DNA from: Escallonia rubra
Taxonomy: Eukaryota; Streptophyta; Magnoliopsida; Escalloniales; Escalloniaceae
Length of the DNA stretch: 64,000 bases
Direction: 5' to 3'
Assembly: GCA_033065855.1 (NCBI GenBank)
Contig: JAVXUO010002227.1
Coordinates: 186,001 to 250,000, forward strand
Shown here: one piece after another, positions 33,439 to 45,589 of the stretch
How positions within the stretch are numbered: the first letter of the stretch is position 1
How the letters are laid out: every line of letters begins with the position of its first letter
The notes under the pieces: model-generated
Seen by the model: only the letters and a program-made list of their open reading frames with translations
Told to the model about the DNA's origin: nothing
The model's database searches: none
Program-made: the position numbers and the translations under genes

Positions 33439-34428
33439 GCCTTTTAATATTTTTCGTTTATTGTGGTGTTTTGCACATTTAATGAGAAACTATTTACGGA
33501 AAATGCTTACCATTCCTGTAAAAGGAAGGCAAATTTTTAAGAAAATGTTTTACCAAAATAAAAAGGGGAAGTCATTTTGCCGTCACTTCTCACAATTCAG
33601 ATCTCACATCTGCCTTGTTCTTGCCCGACTCCATCACTGCCCCTGCCATGTTGCCTCTGCCACCAGTGCCCCCGCCATCTCTGCCTCCGCGACCTCTGCC
33701 TCCCCACTCTATCAGGTTTGTCTTCTCTCTCTCTTTTTCTTCTCCTATCTATTTTGCTTTTTTCTTCTTCAACTACCGCAAGAGCCTCACTTTTTGACAA
33801 ATCTGAGCATATTTGACCCTTCTAACCCAGATCATTCCTTTGTTCCTTTTTTTTTTAAATGTTTGATTCTCTCCATTTACATTCCGTTGTTTTTTTTAAT
33901 GTTTGATTCTCTCCGTTTTCGTCACATGTGCTGCTCTCTTTGGGTGAATAGAAAACTGGGTTTGCAAGGTCTATAAATATATTTTTCTGTTATCTTACAC
34001 CCAAAATGTGAATATTCATGAAGCATTCTTTCAACATTGACGAACATTTGTTATCTAATTTGCTTCGGTATGTTAAGCTGGTTATGTTATGATTGGTCGG
34101 TTATTCACTTTTTTTTTTTATAACTATTTGGGCATACATTTGATTATAGAAAATGGGTCTGCACATTTACTATCTGTATGTTAAGATGGTTATGATTACT
34201 GGGTTATTAGTGTCTTCCATTTTTTGGTTTTTTATTTTATTTTAGGCCATTCGTAGCTTGCAGTCGCGTTGCTGCGTTGATTGCTTCTCCTCAGCGAAGG
34301 AGGCAACCTAGGAAACATGAAGAAACTTAGACTATGTTTTAATATCCTTCTTTTACTTCAAATTTGTGCTTAACCAGGCCTTATCTTGTTGGATATACTC
34401 TTTTTACTGATTACACTTGATTCTTGAA
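33439..34428. other. Left part of Harbinger-like relic, CT-rich leader
   Basis: Begins abruptly at the break in unit b. It includes a CT-rich stretch (about 33600-33770) with overlapping short open frames typical of untranslated leaders. No protein family is recognised until 34429. Confidence 0.35.
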
Positions 34429-34944
34429 CAGAATTGTCCTGCCAATGAGAAACGTTTGAACAAGAAGATTGACATATATGAAGAGATAGGTTTGGTTTCC
34501 TGCAAAATCATTGCAACAGGTGGTTCTTCAGAGTCATATGGTAATCTAGAGCTAGAAGAAACACAAGTTGATTCGACACCACCGGACGGTGACATTGAAG
34601 TGGCGGCAAAAGGGAAAGAAAGTTCATCTATAGCAACATCGTCACGTGGAAAGCTAAATCGAAAAAGAAATCGTGGAGACGAGGATAGACGATATGATAA
34701 GTTAGCAGGAGAGATTGGGGAAGTTACATTAGCAATCAAGCAACTCACTAAAAATGAGCTTGTGATTAGCGATCTTTACAATGAACTGATGAAGACAGAA
34801 GGTTTTGATGAAATGTATTTGGGATCAGTTTTTGACTATTTGGTGGAAAATGAAAAGCAAGCCAAAGCGTTTATGGTGAAAAGTGGCAACCTTCGAAAAT
34901 TATGGATATCAAATTTCATGGCAAAGCATTTAGCGGGAGAGTAA
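34429..34944 (+). pseudogene. Myb/SANT-like protein of PIF/Harbinger type, C-terminal exon
   Basis: A 170-residue open exon follows a splice-acceptor-like TTGAACAG. It begins NCPANEKRLNKKIDIYEEIG, then has an acidic Ser-rich middle with a basic patch (KLNRKRNRGDEDRR). The C-terminal motif is DLYNELMKTEGFDEMYLGSV FDYLVENEKQ, AKAFMVKSGN and LRKLWISNFM. This is the C-terminal half of plant Myb/SANT-like proteins related to ORF1 of PIF/Harbinger transposons, which bind DNA and assist the transposase. The N-terminal SANT domain is not found upstream in frame, so the gene is incomplete. The exon itself has no stop, so recent decay or a retained host-like function are both possible. Confidence 0.65.
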
Positions 34945-35480
34945 TTTTGGGGTTTGTTTTAATGCACATGAACTGCTCTTGTTGGCTATATTAGCACATT
35001 TATACTTGGTTTTTTTTTTTGGCTAAGAACATGTATGTAAGTTGGACAATATTGTTGTATTGTTGTTAACATTTTTTTATGATTGTATCATGTTTATATT
35101 GTTTTCTTTCAACATTTAAATTTTAGAATAGAACCATAATAGTATTATCATTTTTCCGTGCATCACGAAAACAGTGGATAACAAAATACTTGGCAACGTT
35201 TTCAGGAGCCTAGTTTTGCAGCCTGAACCACCTACCCCATTGCTTTTGCAAGGTTACACACTTATTCATATTTTTAGAAAATAACTTTTAAAATTTGGAA
35301 CTGTGAAGATGACAATAAAGAAAATAATAACCAAAACTTGAGAAGAAAATTTGAATGCGGCGTTGATAGATATGATGTACTGATTGCTTATTATTAAGCG
35401 ATATTAGCTTATTCGTTCTTCCATAGCTACAAATAATCTATGTATCAACTTAATAGTTTCATAAAGATTATGCTTTTTTG
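34945..35480. other. Intergenic, no gene recognised
   Basis: AT-rich sequence following the Myb/SANT-like exon. No gene is seen. Confidence 0.35.
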
Positions 35481-35489
35481 TTATGCATA

Positions 35490-36530
35490 GATTAACTAGC
35501 AGTCACGGCCCTGGTCGAGTTCGAGCTCTAAATATGCAACGGCCACTTGCTGGGACCAACAATTCATGTGGTGACGATGCACAGAGTTTTAGCATCCAGC
35601 AGCTTCATCAGTAACGTCCTTATGGTGTAGCTATTATAAGTTTTGCAATTGCTTATAAATGGTTACTTTACATTAAGCATGATTTATACTTTATTTTGTA
35701 GCCTCTCGTCGAGGTCGTGGACCAATAAGTGGCGTAATTCTAAACCCTGACAAGAAATAGAAAGCTATTGCTGGTCCGACTGGCATGCTGTTGTCTACAT
35801 TGCTTAATCAGTAATATAATTATGAAACGTGATTATGGTGCACTTATTTCACTCCATCGATCATTTTTGTTAGCTTCATCGAGCGTGCAACATCTACGAA
35901 AGTCGCGATATTATTAAGGGTCGTTTTTTTCAGCCATGCGAGTACCGGAAGTAATGGGATAACGAGAAGAGAGAGAGGCGTTGTTCCACGAGTTTCTGGT
36001 ACGATAATTTTAAATTATTATTTTGAAAAATGTGTTTTATTAAGTGGATTTACTAATTGTGTTATTTTTGTTATGGTAGGAGGCCTTTGCGTTTTCATCA
36101 CTTGAGCATGAGGCTATGGAAAGAGAGGCCTTCATTGCCCACATAAGAAAAAATTATTGCCGGTGGCTTTACGATGCATGTAAACAAGTTAAGAATAAGT
36201 TGGTAGAAGGTGCAATAATGGAGGCTTGACAACATTTTAACCTTATTGGATCACTTCTGGAATATGGGCACAGATTGTTGACAGATGGATAGGAGATGTA
36301 AATTGGGATTTGAAAAGTAAGATTGGGAGCAAAACAGATCCAACCAAGATCCTACTCATAGGAGAGGGTCAGTGTCACACGATATTGTCAGATAAGATAC
36401 AGCGACGATGCTCGGATTTGGATTAGGATGAGGTGATTGCTCTGTCATACGAGAATACCCACAAGAGGAGAAAATTTGATCATCAAGCACATCCAGCAGG
36501 AGAGTTTGTTTAAGAGGTTTCAAAGAATGT
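35490..36530 (+). pseudogene. Transposon gene remnants, possibly En/Spm-type
   Basis: Several short coding islands lie in different frames. One reads SRRGRGPISGVILNPDKK (about 35700-35760). Another reads EAFAFSSLEHEAMEREAFIA then HIRKNYCRWLYDACK (about 36080-36190). A third reads WDLKSKIGSKTDPTKILLIG and, after a stop, ENTHKRRKFDHQAHPAGEFV (about 36300-36515), ending at a GTAGGT donor-like site. The pattern (RGRGP, then a charged region, then a THKRR-type motif) is reminiscent of plant transposase families annotated Ptta/En/Spm, but is too decayed to be certain. The 3' part is present again from about 54575. Confidence 0.35.
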
Positions 36531-37005
36531 TCATGTAGGTTCTATGTTAAAGTTTACCTTTGAATTTCAGATGTATTCATCGACTTATTAGCTGATCATG
36601 CATTAATTCTATATAATGCGTCTTAGTTATTTTGTGTTTCTTCTAGCTCTAGTTATTTTGCAAACGGGCTTTTGATCAAGAATCATGCTCCCCGAGTAGT
36701 AATGCAGATACAATGAAGTTGTGGTGTAATACACCTGGGGTCGTGGATAAAAAGGAAGGGTGTATGCATGGCACCAACTCCCATGCGTGTTCCGTGATGG
36801 GATCATCCTTGTGTTGTGTTGTGCACAAACATAGGCAAAACTTGCAGGAAGAGCAAACCCTGATATGATTGCCTGCCCTGCAAGGCCGTGGCAAAATTGA
36901 TGTCTGAGCATCAAGTATAAGTATTTTTAAATCTATTTGAAAGAGAGAGAGACCAATTGCAAGTCGATATTTAATTGGTTGAGTGTCAATGTATAATTAC
37001 TAAGG
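36530..37005. repeat. Dispersed repeat, also at 54600-55025
   Basis: Shares with 54600-55025 the blocks GATCATGCATTAATTCTATA, TAATACACCT, GGCACCAACT with CCATG, and GTGGCAAAATTGATGTCT. It is the likely downstream part of the neighbouring transposon gene. Minus-strand open frames exist in both copies, but I recognise no family in them. Confidence 0.5.
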
Positions 37006-37009
37006 AGTG

Positions 37010-38045
37010 TAGACACCCCATTTTTGTAGGTTTACTTTACATATATACGTGGTAGCTATTGGGCTTTATTTTTAGCTAGAATATTACTGCTATTATTGTA
37101 TTAGTCCTAGTTAAATAATAAGATTAAGTTAATTAATTAAGTTTAGTCCAGTTAGCGGTCCAATGAATCCAGTTCAGTTAACAGTCTGGTCCAGTTAGTT
37201 ACTACAATTAGTACGGACTTAATCTAGGTTAGAGTTGAGATATGATAGGAGGTTAAAGGTCTAATTTGGATGAGATTTGTTGGAAAATTCAAATTCTGAT
37301 TTATCACATGTGGTTTACATTGGATTTATACATTAATCATATCAGTTAAGGCAGGAGAACCGGCCGGTAAGTTTTTAAACCGGCCGGTAAGTTTCTGACT
37401 GTAATTAAACTGGCCAGCAAACATAACTAAATCGGCTGGTAAACCCAATTAACCGGCCAGTAAATTAGTTGAACTGGCAGGTAAGGGGAACTTAGACATT
37501 TTAGCCTATTCTGGTTTTATTTCTTGAAAACCGATACGTGTGACCAAATGGTCTCCTCTATCATTTCCACTGCCCCAGACCTCTATGAAAAGCCCCTCTG
37601 GGTTGCTCCAAAACACAGAAAGTTAGAGAGATGAGAGAGAGAGAGAGAGAAATAGTGTTTCCTATCATTTTTCCATTGCATCACGCAGCACGTCACATCT
37701 TCAATTGAATGTTCGAAACCAACCAAGTCAAGAGGTAATTTTGTGCTCCATTCCTCACCTGTTTCTAAGACTGTTTTTAGAATAGTTAGGGAGTCTTACA
37801 AGTGTCTCCCATCGTGGTGATTGATTTTGGTCTAAGAAGACCAAAAAAACATAAAAACATGAAATTAATTGATTTATGATAGTAGTAGAATTTTATAGTA
37901 GCACCAGAATTCTATTAGAGTTAGACTTCTTTTTTGACTAGAACTCTAAGACAATATTAGAAGTACGTGTTAGTCCGAAAGAATTTAAAAAACAATGAGC
38001 TAGAAGAAGTTGAGTTCATTTAGGTCTCTAGGAAATAAGATCGGA
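37010..38045. repeat. LTR-like repeat, longest copy
   Basis: Begins TGTAGACACCCCATTTTTGT and contains GTCCAGTTAG motifs, four CCGGCCGGTAA-type motifs, and a promoter-like block (CCAGACCTCTATGAAAAGCC) followed by GA repeats. Partial copies are at 24640-25270 (right half) and 55030-55335 (left half). The TG start, internal TATA-like box and dispersed partial copies suggest a solo LTR. The 3' CA end and the 5-bp duplication are not defined. Confidence 0.5.
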
Positions 38046-38462
38046 AGTTGAGTACCATTTGCCCTCATTAGTCCATTACACTTTTGAAGTCTGTCCGATT
38101 TACTTTGTATTGTCTCTGCAAGAGAAAATTCCATTTTAGTTTTTTGTTTTGTTTAATGTTCTTAGCAGTTTAAATTCTTACCGCAGGAAGGTTAATAAGG
38201 GATCGACTGCCTTTTACATGTTGATGGACTTGACATGGCTGTCCAAGCAAAAAGTGGTAATAATCATTGTCAAATATTTGGAGTTACATCAATTCTATTG
38301 GCAGAGTTTTCTCCTGTTGGTTTGGTGTACTGCATATTAAACAAAGAAACTACACAGCTAAACATGACATATTAGGGTTTGTACGTGAATTATGTTAAAC
38401 CAAAGAATCAATGTTACCTGCTTGAAGTCCAATTGGAGGATTCAAGGTGACTTATAACTGTA

Positions 38463-38585
38463 TATTCTGCATTGCAGAGCAAATCTCCTTTGGCAGTGAA
38501 CTACTATCTGCTTGTGAAGTTAATCACCTTGGAGCAGTTGAAAGGCCAACTGACAAAGGAGTAATTGCCCAGTAATGCATCCATA
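38463..38585 (-). ncRNA. MIR399: microRNA399 precursor, type A, unit c
   Basis: The minus-strand mature arm (38475-38495) is identical to unit a (starts TGCCAAAGGAGATTTG, ends CTCTG). The opposite arm (38551-38572) has changed by one base in the seed-paired part (TGACAAAGG instead of TGCCAAAGG on the plus strand), creating one mismatch in the duplex. The hairpin is otherwise complete, with a loop region of about 55 bases. The promoter with P1BS is retained. Role as for the other copies: predicted silencing of PHO2/UBC24 under phosphate starvation. Confidence 0.85.
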
Positions 38586-38709
38586 CACTAGACCAAAGCC
38601 ACCTGTTTGCTCTGGATCGCAAAATTATAGTACGAGAAACCCTTCCTAAGGATTTGGTGACTTAACATCCCTCACCGCATTGAAGAACAGCTATGATGCT
38701 CCAAATTCA

Positions 38710-38759
38710 CATATAGGGCATTACAATGGTCCAGAATTTTCCGTGCAAATAGCATATTC
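38710..38759 (-). promoter_or_regulatory. TATA-like box and P1BS of MIR399 type A, unit c
   Basis: Minus strand: CCTATATG at 38710-38717 (weaker TATA than in units d and e). The P1BS reads GCATATTC on the plus strand at 38752-38759. Confidence 0.65.
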
Positions 38760-39354
38760 TGGGCACATCCTCTATTCCTACTTTGGGATAGTGGTCCATT
38801 TTGATCCACACAACTTTAACATGGACTTTGTGACCGGTTTTCCTTGACTACGACATTTGTATTCTCTTTAGAGAAGAGTACGGCACTTCCCATAGACTGA
38901 TCAGCTTTAGCTCTAATGTTATTCCTCTGTCACTCCATAGAACCCACGGTGATTCTAGCATTTAGTCCTCATAGACGCTTGTGAACTACTTTAAGTAATA
39001 CGTCAGACCAGCATTTAGTCCTCGTAGTCGCCACTAGCCTCATAATGAATCCATAAATTGCCATTAGGGTCATTCCTGCAGCTTTCTTCGGAGCCCTAAT
39101 TGTAAAAACAAAAATTAACAAGTAAAATGTACATATTATTCAAGCTAGTGTACATTTGTTGATGGTTTTAACAACTAACAGAGTAACTAAAGGACATAAT
39201 ATGAAATCCACTGTAAGGTGAAGTAAAGTTTTCCCAGAAAATTAACTGATGCTTGCAGAAAAGCTACGTGATTAATGTGTCAAAACCATTAAGATGCTTT
39301 AGTGAACTTTCTCCGAGCAAAGCCCACTGTGTACCAGTTTTTCTGTTGAGAGAG

Positions 39355-39377
39355 AGAGAGAGAGAGTCTTTTATCAA
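39355..39377. repeat. GA microsatellite in unit c
   Basis: GA tract followed by TCTTTTATC. The same junction (GA then TATTTTATCC) occurs at 32354-32390 in unit b, where the type A half of the unit is missing. Confidence 0.7.
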
Positions 39378-40144
39378 TGTCCCTAGAGTTAAACCTTCAC
39401 AACAGTACAATATGGCCTTCTGCTCTTCAAAGAGACGCTAAAACTTAATCGAGAAAAGCATCTTAACTGGGTGGCTCACTTTTACTCCCAACTTGAACTA
39501 AAGGTGGTTTGACATAACCATAATAACAAGAAATTACAGGAACAACACCTCGCAAATATCTAATAGCATTTTTCTCTATTTATCTATCACCCAGTCTCAA
39601 AGAGACGGTAAAACTTAATCGAGAAAAGATTTGAAGCTGCATCTCTATCTCATCTGTTTTCCACTGGTACTTGCGGGTTTGTGATGGAACCTTTTTACAT
39701 ACTCTGGTGTTCAAGAGGCAGAATAAGCAACAGTAAGTGCAATATTAGGAAGAGATGTACATAATCTTACTTTCGTTCACCATGAATATTTTGATTCTCT
39801 ACTAAGTACTAATTACCACCGCACTAATTTTTGAATCTTGGACATGCCAAACCATAGACCATTCCATTAGTTATTTAGGAGATGGTTGGTTATTCTTAAG
39901 GTTGTTATGATTGCAAATCTTTGTGAGGACAGTAATATCGTCGTAACATGACAATGGAAAATCGTACTTTGCTTCGATCATAAATGTACTTATTTTCCCA
40001 ATTCAGAATATCTAGGACATGTGGAATAAGTCCCTAGAAGTGGAGAGCAATGTCCATGGCCTTTCATAAAGGAAAGATGGTGAGAGAAATGGGGACCGTG
40101 ACCCCATGCATGCAAAAGGTGAAATCTCTACAGGTATAATGCTA

Positions 40145-40205
40145 GCATATGCCACTCCATTCTTCAGCATATCCAAAATCAAGGTGCGAACCAACTAGTA
40201 TATGA
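40145..40205 (+). promoter_or_regulatory. Double P1BS and TATA of MIR399 type B, unit c
   Basis: GCATATGC (40145-40152) and GCATATCC (40167-40174) with the same 22-base spacing as in units a and b. TATA-like GTATATGAA is at about 40198-40206. Confidence 0.75.
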
Positions 40206-40269
40206 AGAGCTTTTTGGTTTCCTCTGAAGATCATTCGAGCATGGATGTTTGAAACAAGGCATATGTGGG

Positions 40270-40366
40270 TTTGAGGAATAACAGTGCAGTCCTCCTTTGG
40301 CAAGGGAACCATATGCACATGCATACCAGTCTTTGCCAAAGGAGAATTGCCCTGCAATTCACTCCC
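40270..40366 (+). ncRNA. MIR399: microRNA399 precursor, type B, unit c
   Basis: Plus-strand hairpin. The mature arm (40334-40354) starts TGCCAAAGGAGAATTG and ends CCCTG. The star arm (40282-40302) is CAGTGCAGTCCTCCTT then TGGCA, the arrangement typical of miR399 stars. Loop CATATGCACATGCATACC as in unit a. It looks like the least altered type B copy. The downstream transcript region contains a CAG-GTAAG junction (40533-40540) that may be a splice site. Confidence 0.95.
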
Positions 40367-41303
40367 ATTGTAATTTTGATGCCATGCGTTTCAAGTTTCT
40401 AGAGATTGCAACTTTTCGTATTGACTTCAGGGTAGACATTCATTGTTTGCTTCATCATTCATGTTATTAAGGGTCAGTCATTAAACTATACAAAATTATT
40501 TCATTAATCTCAAGCTTTCCCCATTCTTTTGGCAGGTAAGGTGACTAGCAATTCTTCGAAAGAAGGCTTTGAATAAAGATGTGAAAGTCTGCAAAGTTGT
40601 TCCATGAGGGATTGAGGCACTTTCCTATCCGAGAGGATTACAGACGGCCAAATCCATCCGTAAAGGTCATTTTTAACGGTAAAATTTCGTCACTAAAAGG
40701 TCTTTTTCTTTTCTTGTCGGTTCATCTCTTGGAAAACTTTGAGGATGACAAGTTTGTTGCAAGTTCAAACTAGACCTGCATTCTTATTGATATTACAACA
40801 TGATCTTTCTTACAAAATGCAAAAAGTGGTTGGCAGAAGAGAGGCTGTTTGTTTATTCTAGGAACTATCTTTGTAATAATTTCAATTAACCAGCCATTAT
40901 AGTTTCTTCGGGAAAATTTCTCCAGAAGGATATCAGCCTGAACTCCCGTTTATTTGACTCAAAGAATTTCATGCACAAAAATTACACCCTTACGAGGACT
41001 TTCAATTTATTCCAAATTCATATTCTACTTGCGCACGCGCACACAAAAATATAAGAATGCGCATTACTTCGATGACCAAGAGTTCAAACAAATCTCCTAT
41101 TCCATCTGAAACACCAAATCAACCATGTACCGAATTTCTGAACATCCGTATGCCACCGCTAAGGCTCATTAGCTCAAGGCAGCTACGAACAACCGTTAAC
41201 TCTCTTACATATGGAACATCTCTTGACAAGATTTCTGGCCATGAGATCTGATCTCCATCCGAATAAGGAAAATATCTTCCTCAAAGAAATTAATGGTGGC
41301 AGG

Positions 41304-41612
41304 CTAATTCGAGCTTGCATTGATGAGTCTAACATCAAGTTTAGCTCCCCAACCAAACTTCAGAAGTTGTACAGGTGATGGAGGTTTTAACAGGTTTGGG
41401 CTAAAGTCTAAATTTGAGCTGATAATATCATGCCACAACGGATTGGCGACACTTATATTCGCATGAAGTAATGCAGATTTTGAAAAACTTGTAGGAGTTT
41501 TTGAAATCTTGAACCCTGTATTCGCTGACGGAGCTGAAACTTTACGTGCCAACCTAACACCATTATCAGCCAGAAGTTGGGTGAACTGCGTGTTCACAAT
41601 CATTCTTATCAA
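41304..41612 (-). other. Open minus-strand frame of unknown origin, paralogous to 59495-59770
   Basis: A frame with LADNGVRLARKVSAPSANTG, FKISKTPTSFSKSALLHANI, SVANPLWHDIISSNLD. The homologous stretch of unit d encodes VGTQNFSSVSEYRVHISKTG then SLSQSALLYANVSSTNPWSH DIIS, with the frame partly kept. No family is recognised. It may be the remains of an exon carried along in the duplication. The frame has an ATG only at its far upstream end. Confidence 0.3.
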
Positions 41613-41813
41613 TCTTTAGCGACAAAAGTAGTAGTGAGCATTCATGAGCGACGTTATAATATAACTGAAGCAAGCTTTAACAGATGTGCTGTTCTAAAAG
41701 AATCGCCTGTAAGGATTTTGGGGACAAACAACTAAAACTCGTGGCATCGTAAAAGCAACAAATCACTATAGGCAAGCTTTACAATCTTTTGTCGTGAAAC
41801 TTTATGCGGCGAC

Positions 41814-43204
41814 TTGGGGAAATAGTTGGCCTCCACAACCAGTTTCTTTAAGGTACAATCGCCGATAAAGATCCTCTCAAATGAAGCTACAGTTGAATAC
41901 TTGAGGTGGATTCCCGACAGTGTTGCAAGTTCCTGATTGACGACATATTCTTTGATCAGGAGGCCCAGATGATTACATCCTTACCGCTGGTTCCTCACAA
42001 AATAAAGATCGACTGATCTGGCATTACACAAAAAGTGGCCTTTTAAGGGAGGCAAGTGGAATTTAATTTGGAGCCTTCAAACCTTAAACAATTCGTAAGG
42101 AGGGTTTGTCGAAACATCCTTCCCACTTCCTCAGATTTGCAAAGGAAACAGATTCAAGTGGTTAACGTGTGTCCGGTGTGCGCTAAAGACGGTGAAGACT
42201 TGTTCCATATCTTTCTCGCTGTTCATTTGCATGCTAGGTTTGGGCACTGTGTCCGCGGGACAATTATGAGTTTCAAGAGACGGAGTTCTCTGTTATGTAG
42301 CGTGGAAACACCTTGGCAGCAAAGTTGAACAGGAACGAGGGAGATGTCTTTTTTACTCTTTGTTAGTTTTACCTGCTACTTCGGTTGGAAGAATCTTCCT
42401 CCTACACCCCATATAGCGACAATCAATCGTTTATAAATGTTTCTAGTGACTTTTATTTAGTAACGCTAAAAAAGTGCTGCTAATAATTGTCGTTGAAAGT
42501 GTTAGAAGAAAAGTTACTAGAAACATTTAGTGACTATTAATTGTCACTGTATACAGAGTTGAAGGAAGATTTCTACGATCCGAGTAAGAGCCAAAGTTTG
42601 TTCTTTTTATTAATGAACAGGAATACAATGATCTTAAAAGGTGCGCAATGGGACACCTTAGAGCTTTTCTCGGCTGTGGACTCCCAGGAGTGTTTCAAGC
42701 AGGCCCAACAGAAAACCAACTCACACAAGCTGACAGTCCCAATCTGCCACCCGATGGCTATGTTAAGGTAAATTTCGACCTTGTGATATTTATGGAGCTT
42801 GATTCCTGGTGGATTGGAGTGGTGATCCCTTATAAGGTAGGTCTTTTTTAGCTATATGGTTAAAAAAGTACAAGAAGTTTCGGACTCAGTATCAGAGGAG
42901 GCCTCAGCAGCGCTGGAAGCCATCACTTTTGCTTTTGAGCGTCGCTTCTGGAGTATTCACCGCGAAGGAGACTCTTCAATCGTAGCTGATGCACATCGTT
43001 TTTCAATGGTTTTTGCAGTATTTTATTTTATTAGGTTCGACGAATTGGTAGGGTGGCTCATGAGCTAGCTAGGAATGCCAGGTTTTTTGATGATATGTAA
43101 CGACTTGGTTGGAGGAGGCACCATATTTGATGCCTCTCGTCTTTCATGATGTACGTACTCCAGATTTGAATTAATAATATCACAGTTTTAATCAAAGAAA
43201 AAAG
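41814..43204 (+). mobile_element. 5'-truncated LINE, unit c
   Basis: The 3' end of a plant non-LTR retrotransposon. It contains a reverse-transcriptase zinc-binding region (RRVCRNILPTSSDLQRKQIQ then VCPVCAKDGEDLFHI at 42090-42210) and an RNase H region (EASAALEAITFAFERRFWSI at about 42898-42960), and ends in ATCAAAGAAAAAAG. Flanks AAACTTTATGCGGCGAC (41797-41813) and AACTTTATATTGCGAT (43205-43220) are a diverged target duplication. Several frameshifts and a MITE insertion (42405-42560) inactivate it. Confidence 0.85.
42405..42560. mobile_element. MITE inside the LINE of unit c
   Basis: The left arm ATATAGCGACAATCAATCG and AATGTTTCTAGTGAC match the reverse complement of the right arm (GTTACTAGAAACATT and AATTGTCACTGTAT). 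It is absent from the homologous LINE in unit d, where a short deletion also occurs. Confidence 0.7.
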
Positions 43205-43479
43205 AACTTTATATTGCGATTAGAGGATCCGTGGACCAAAGAGTTTTGTGAAAACCCTATCCTTTCCAAATAGTTGACATATTTGTTTTTGGCATCGTCA
43301 CGTAGTGCCACAAGAAAAATTCTTTGTGACAAATTATTTTACAAGAATAATTATTTGTGACAAATTGTTTTGAAGGTGAATTCTTTTTTCCGCAATGCAT
43401 GAGGGGTATTCCTGGGGATTTCATTCCCTGGATACTTGTTTGAATTTAAAAAGTACTAATTGACCGGATTTTTCTTTAA

Positions 43480-44380
43480 AATGCAAAGTCGGATTTGTCT
43501 TTGTAATGCTGTTTGGAACCAATTCTTTAGGAATTTGATTCTAAAATGACAGTTGGATTTTTGTTTGGAGAACAGTGACAATAGAAAGGTAATGAATGTT
43601 TAGACAATTATATCCTCCATGTACTATGAAGAACTTGTGGCAAGTGTTTACATGTGTATTGGTGACAGCATATGGTGGCAGTGGTATGCGAGTCATACTC
43701 ACAGTGTAAGTGATGGTTTAGTGGCACTACTGGTTGAAGTGGTGAGCATGTCATGGCATGAATTGCGAGGTGGTAGGGTGATCTATAATGATGGTAATGG
43801 TGGTTGTATTATTAAGGCATCATTAGTGGTAGTATTAGTGACAATAGTGATGGTGGCATCACTTCAGCAGCGGTGAAGGTTGTGTGGCATCGCCGATAGC
43901 AGCGATGGTGGTGGTGGGGTGATCTAATGGTGGCATTGCTGGTTATGTTATTAGAGTGTCACTGTGGTAGTCTTGTTGGCAATAGTATCGTTAGTGGTGG
44001 TAGTGATGCGCATCCATGATGGCGGTGGTGGGCAATCTAGTGATGATAATGGTGGTGGTATTAGAGCGTCATTTGTGGCAGTCTCGGTGACAATAATGAT
44101 GGTGCCGCCGACAACAACAGTGGTGTAGAGGTGGCAGCAGTGAAGATGAGAGTGATAACGTTGGTGGGTCCTTTAGGCTGTAGATATTTGTAAGAAAAAT
44201 GGTAAAATAGGAAAAAACATAATTGTTTTTAGCTCAATTAAATCCAAATCCCGTAAAATTCGATCTTTTTTCATCGGTTTTTATACTATTGGAACAAATC
44301 CAGACAAATCCCACAAAATTCAATTCCTACTCCACTTTTAATATTCCAAACAACTAACAATGAGTATCTAAAATCAATTT
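43480..44380. repeat. GGT/GATGG-rich repeat with weak inverted ends, unit c
   Basis: A purine/G-rich tract built from TGGTGGTGG/AGTGATGGTG variants. Edges resembling TTGTTTGGAA..GGAATT on the left and their complement on the right hint at an element with inverted ends. It is duplicated at 61540-62610 in unit d. No real coding sequence is present. Confidence 0.45.
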
Positions 44381-44403
44381 CCATGACCTCTGTGGTTCCA
44401 AAT

Positions 44404-45150
44404 AGGATGGCAATATGGGACGCCACACTCCATCACAAGTTGCCCCATCTTTGATTTAACACACCTCTCATCGCCCCATCCCATTTAGATCTAACCTACC
44501 CCACTAAATGATTCTATACAGGTCATTGCGTTTTTGTTTTTAATCTTCTCGTTTGAATTAGTCACAGTTTTTTTACGAAAATTACTTTCTTTGTCCCGGT
44601 TGTGGTGGTGAGCGAAGGTGGCTGCCGGGATTAGATACCGAGGCGGTTATGACTGCCAAATTTTTTTGCCAATGGTGGCAGCCGGTGGTGGCAGACTAAA
44701 TATTTTTAGCGAGAAAGGGCAAGCGGCGACAGTCGCTACCAGAGTTTCCCATGCGGTAGCCGACCGCAGACAGTGGTGGCTGTCGGGATTTTTTGTTCTC
44801 GTCGTTGACACCACCACCATCACAGTCACCAATACTGCAGTCACATCTCACCACCAATAGCCCCCACTTTCTTACCATCACCAGAACCACCATCACTGAA
44901 GTTCAACCACCACCACCACTTAAGGCAACCATATACACCAAACCAGCGGTCATTGCTGTCACAAGCGTTGACACCACCATCACCAATGGTGACTCCCCAT
45001 GACCACCACCCCAATTGTCACCGCCATCATTACTACTACTTCCATCATCTGTACACCACAACCACCATTGTTGCAGCAACTACAACTTGCACCCCGTTGC
45101 CATTACATGCTACCACGAGCACATGTGGAATCACTTGCCATAATTTATGT
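44404..45150. mobile_element. hAT-like left end and CCACCA-rich tract, unit c
   Basis: Starts TAGGATGGCAATATGGGACG, resembling the TAGGGATGGCAA ends of the hAT family at 27470. No matching right end is found. The following tract is rich in CCACCATCAC; its open frames are artefacts of the repeat. The copy in unit d begins at 62634. Confidence 0.4.
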
Positions 45151-45589
45151 TAACGATAAATTTTAATATATAATTGACTATCATGTCCATAAAACTAACT
45201 CTCGAATATGAAGATAAATAATCATGTATCTAGAAAATAAAATTAACATATGAGGTTTAGAACAATAAATTATCTTACAGGTAATTTATTATGATTGATT
45301 AAATGTATATGTATTTACACAAAATATAATCATTGAAAAAAAAATATATATATAATATATAAAACCAATAATCAACTTATATGATAATTTTTGCTTTGAT
45401 AAGACAGCACAGTCAATAAAATGGCTATATAAACATAAATGAAATTTCGAAAAGAAATCACATACGTGCTCGAAAAAAAAGGGTGCAATTAAATCAAATT
45501 ATTCTTAATTACTACATTTGAGAACATTTCAAACCTTTAATATGCAAATATATGAAATGTCATCAGATTATATTTTCAATGTGAAATAA

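Larger units (their letters stand above)
38060..45150. repeat. MIR399 duplication unit c
   Basis: Direct duplicate of unit d (56680-63730), with a near-constant offset of about 18.7 kb. It contains the type A hairpin (38475), type B hairpin (40334), a LINE insertion (41814-43204), GGT-rich sequence and a hAT-like start. Its left part (38190-38320, ACTTGACATGGCTGTCC) is shared with unit a but deleted in d. Confidence 0.88.

Noticed and set aside
38551-38572. Plus-strand arm of type A hairpins as the real miR399
   Set aside because: This arm drifts between units (TGCC, TGAC, AGAC), while the minus-strand arm is constant and has the promoter signals on its side.
44618-45153. Open frames in the CCACCA-rich part of unit c
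   Set aside because: Same repeat as in unit d; the frames are not conserved between the two copies.
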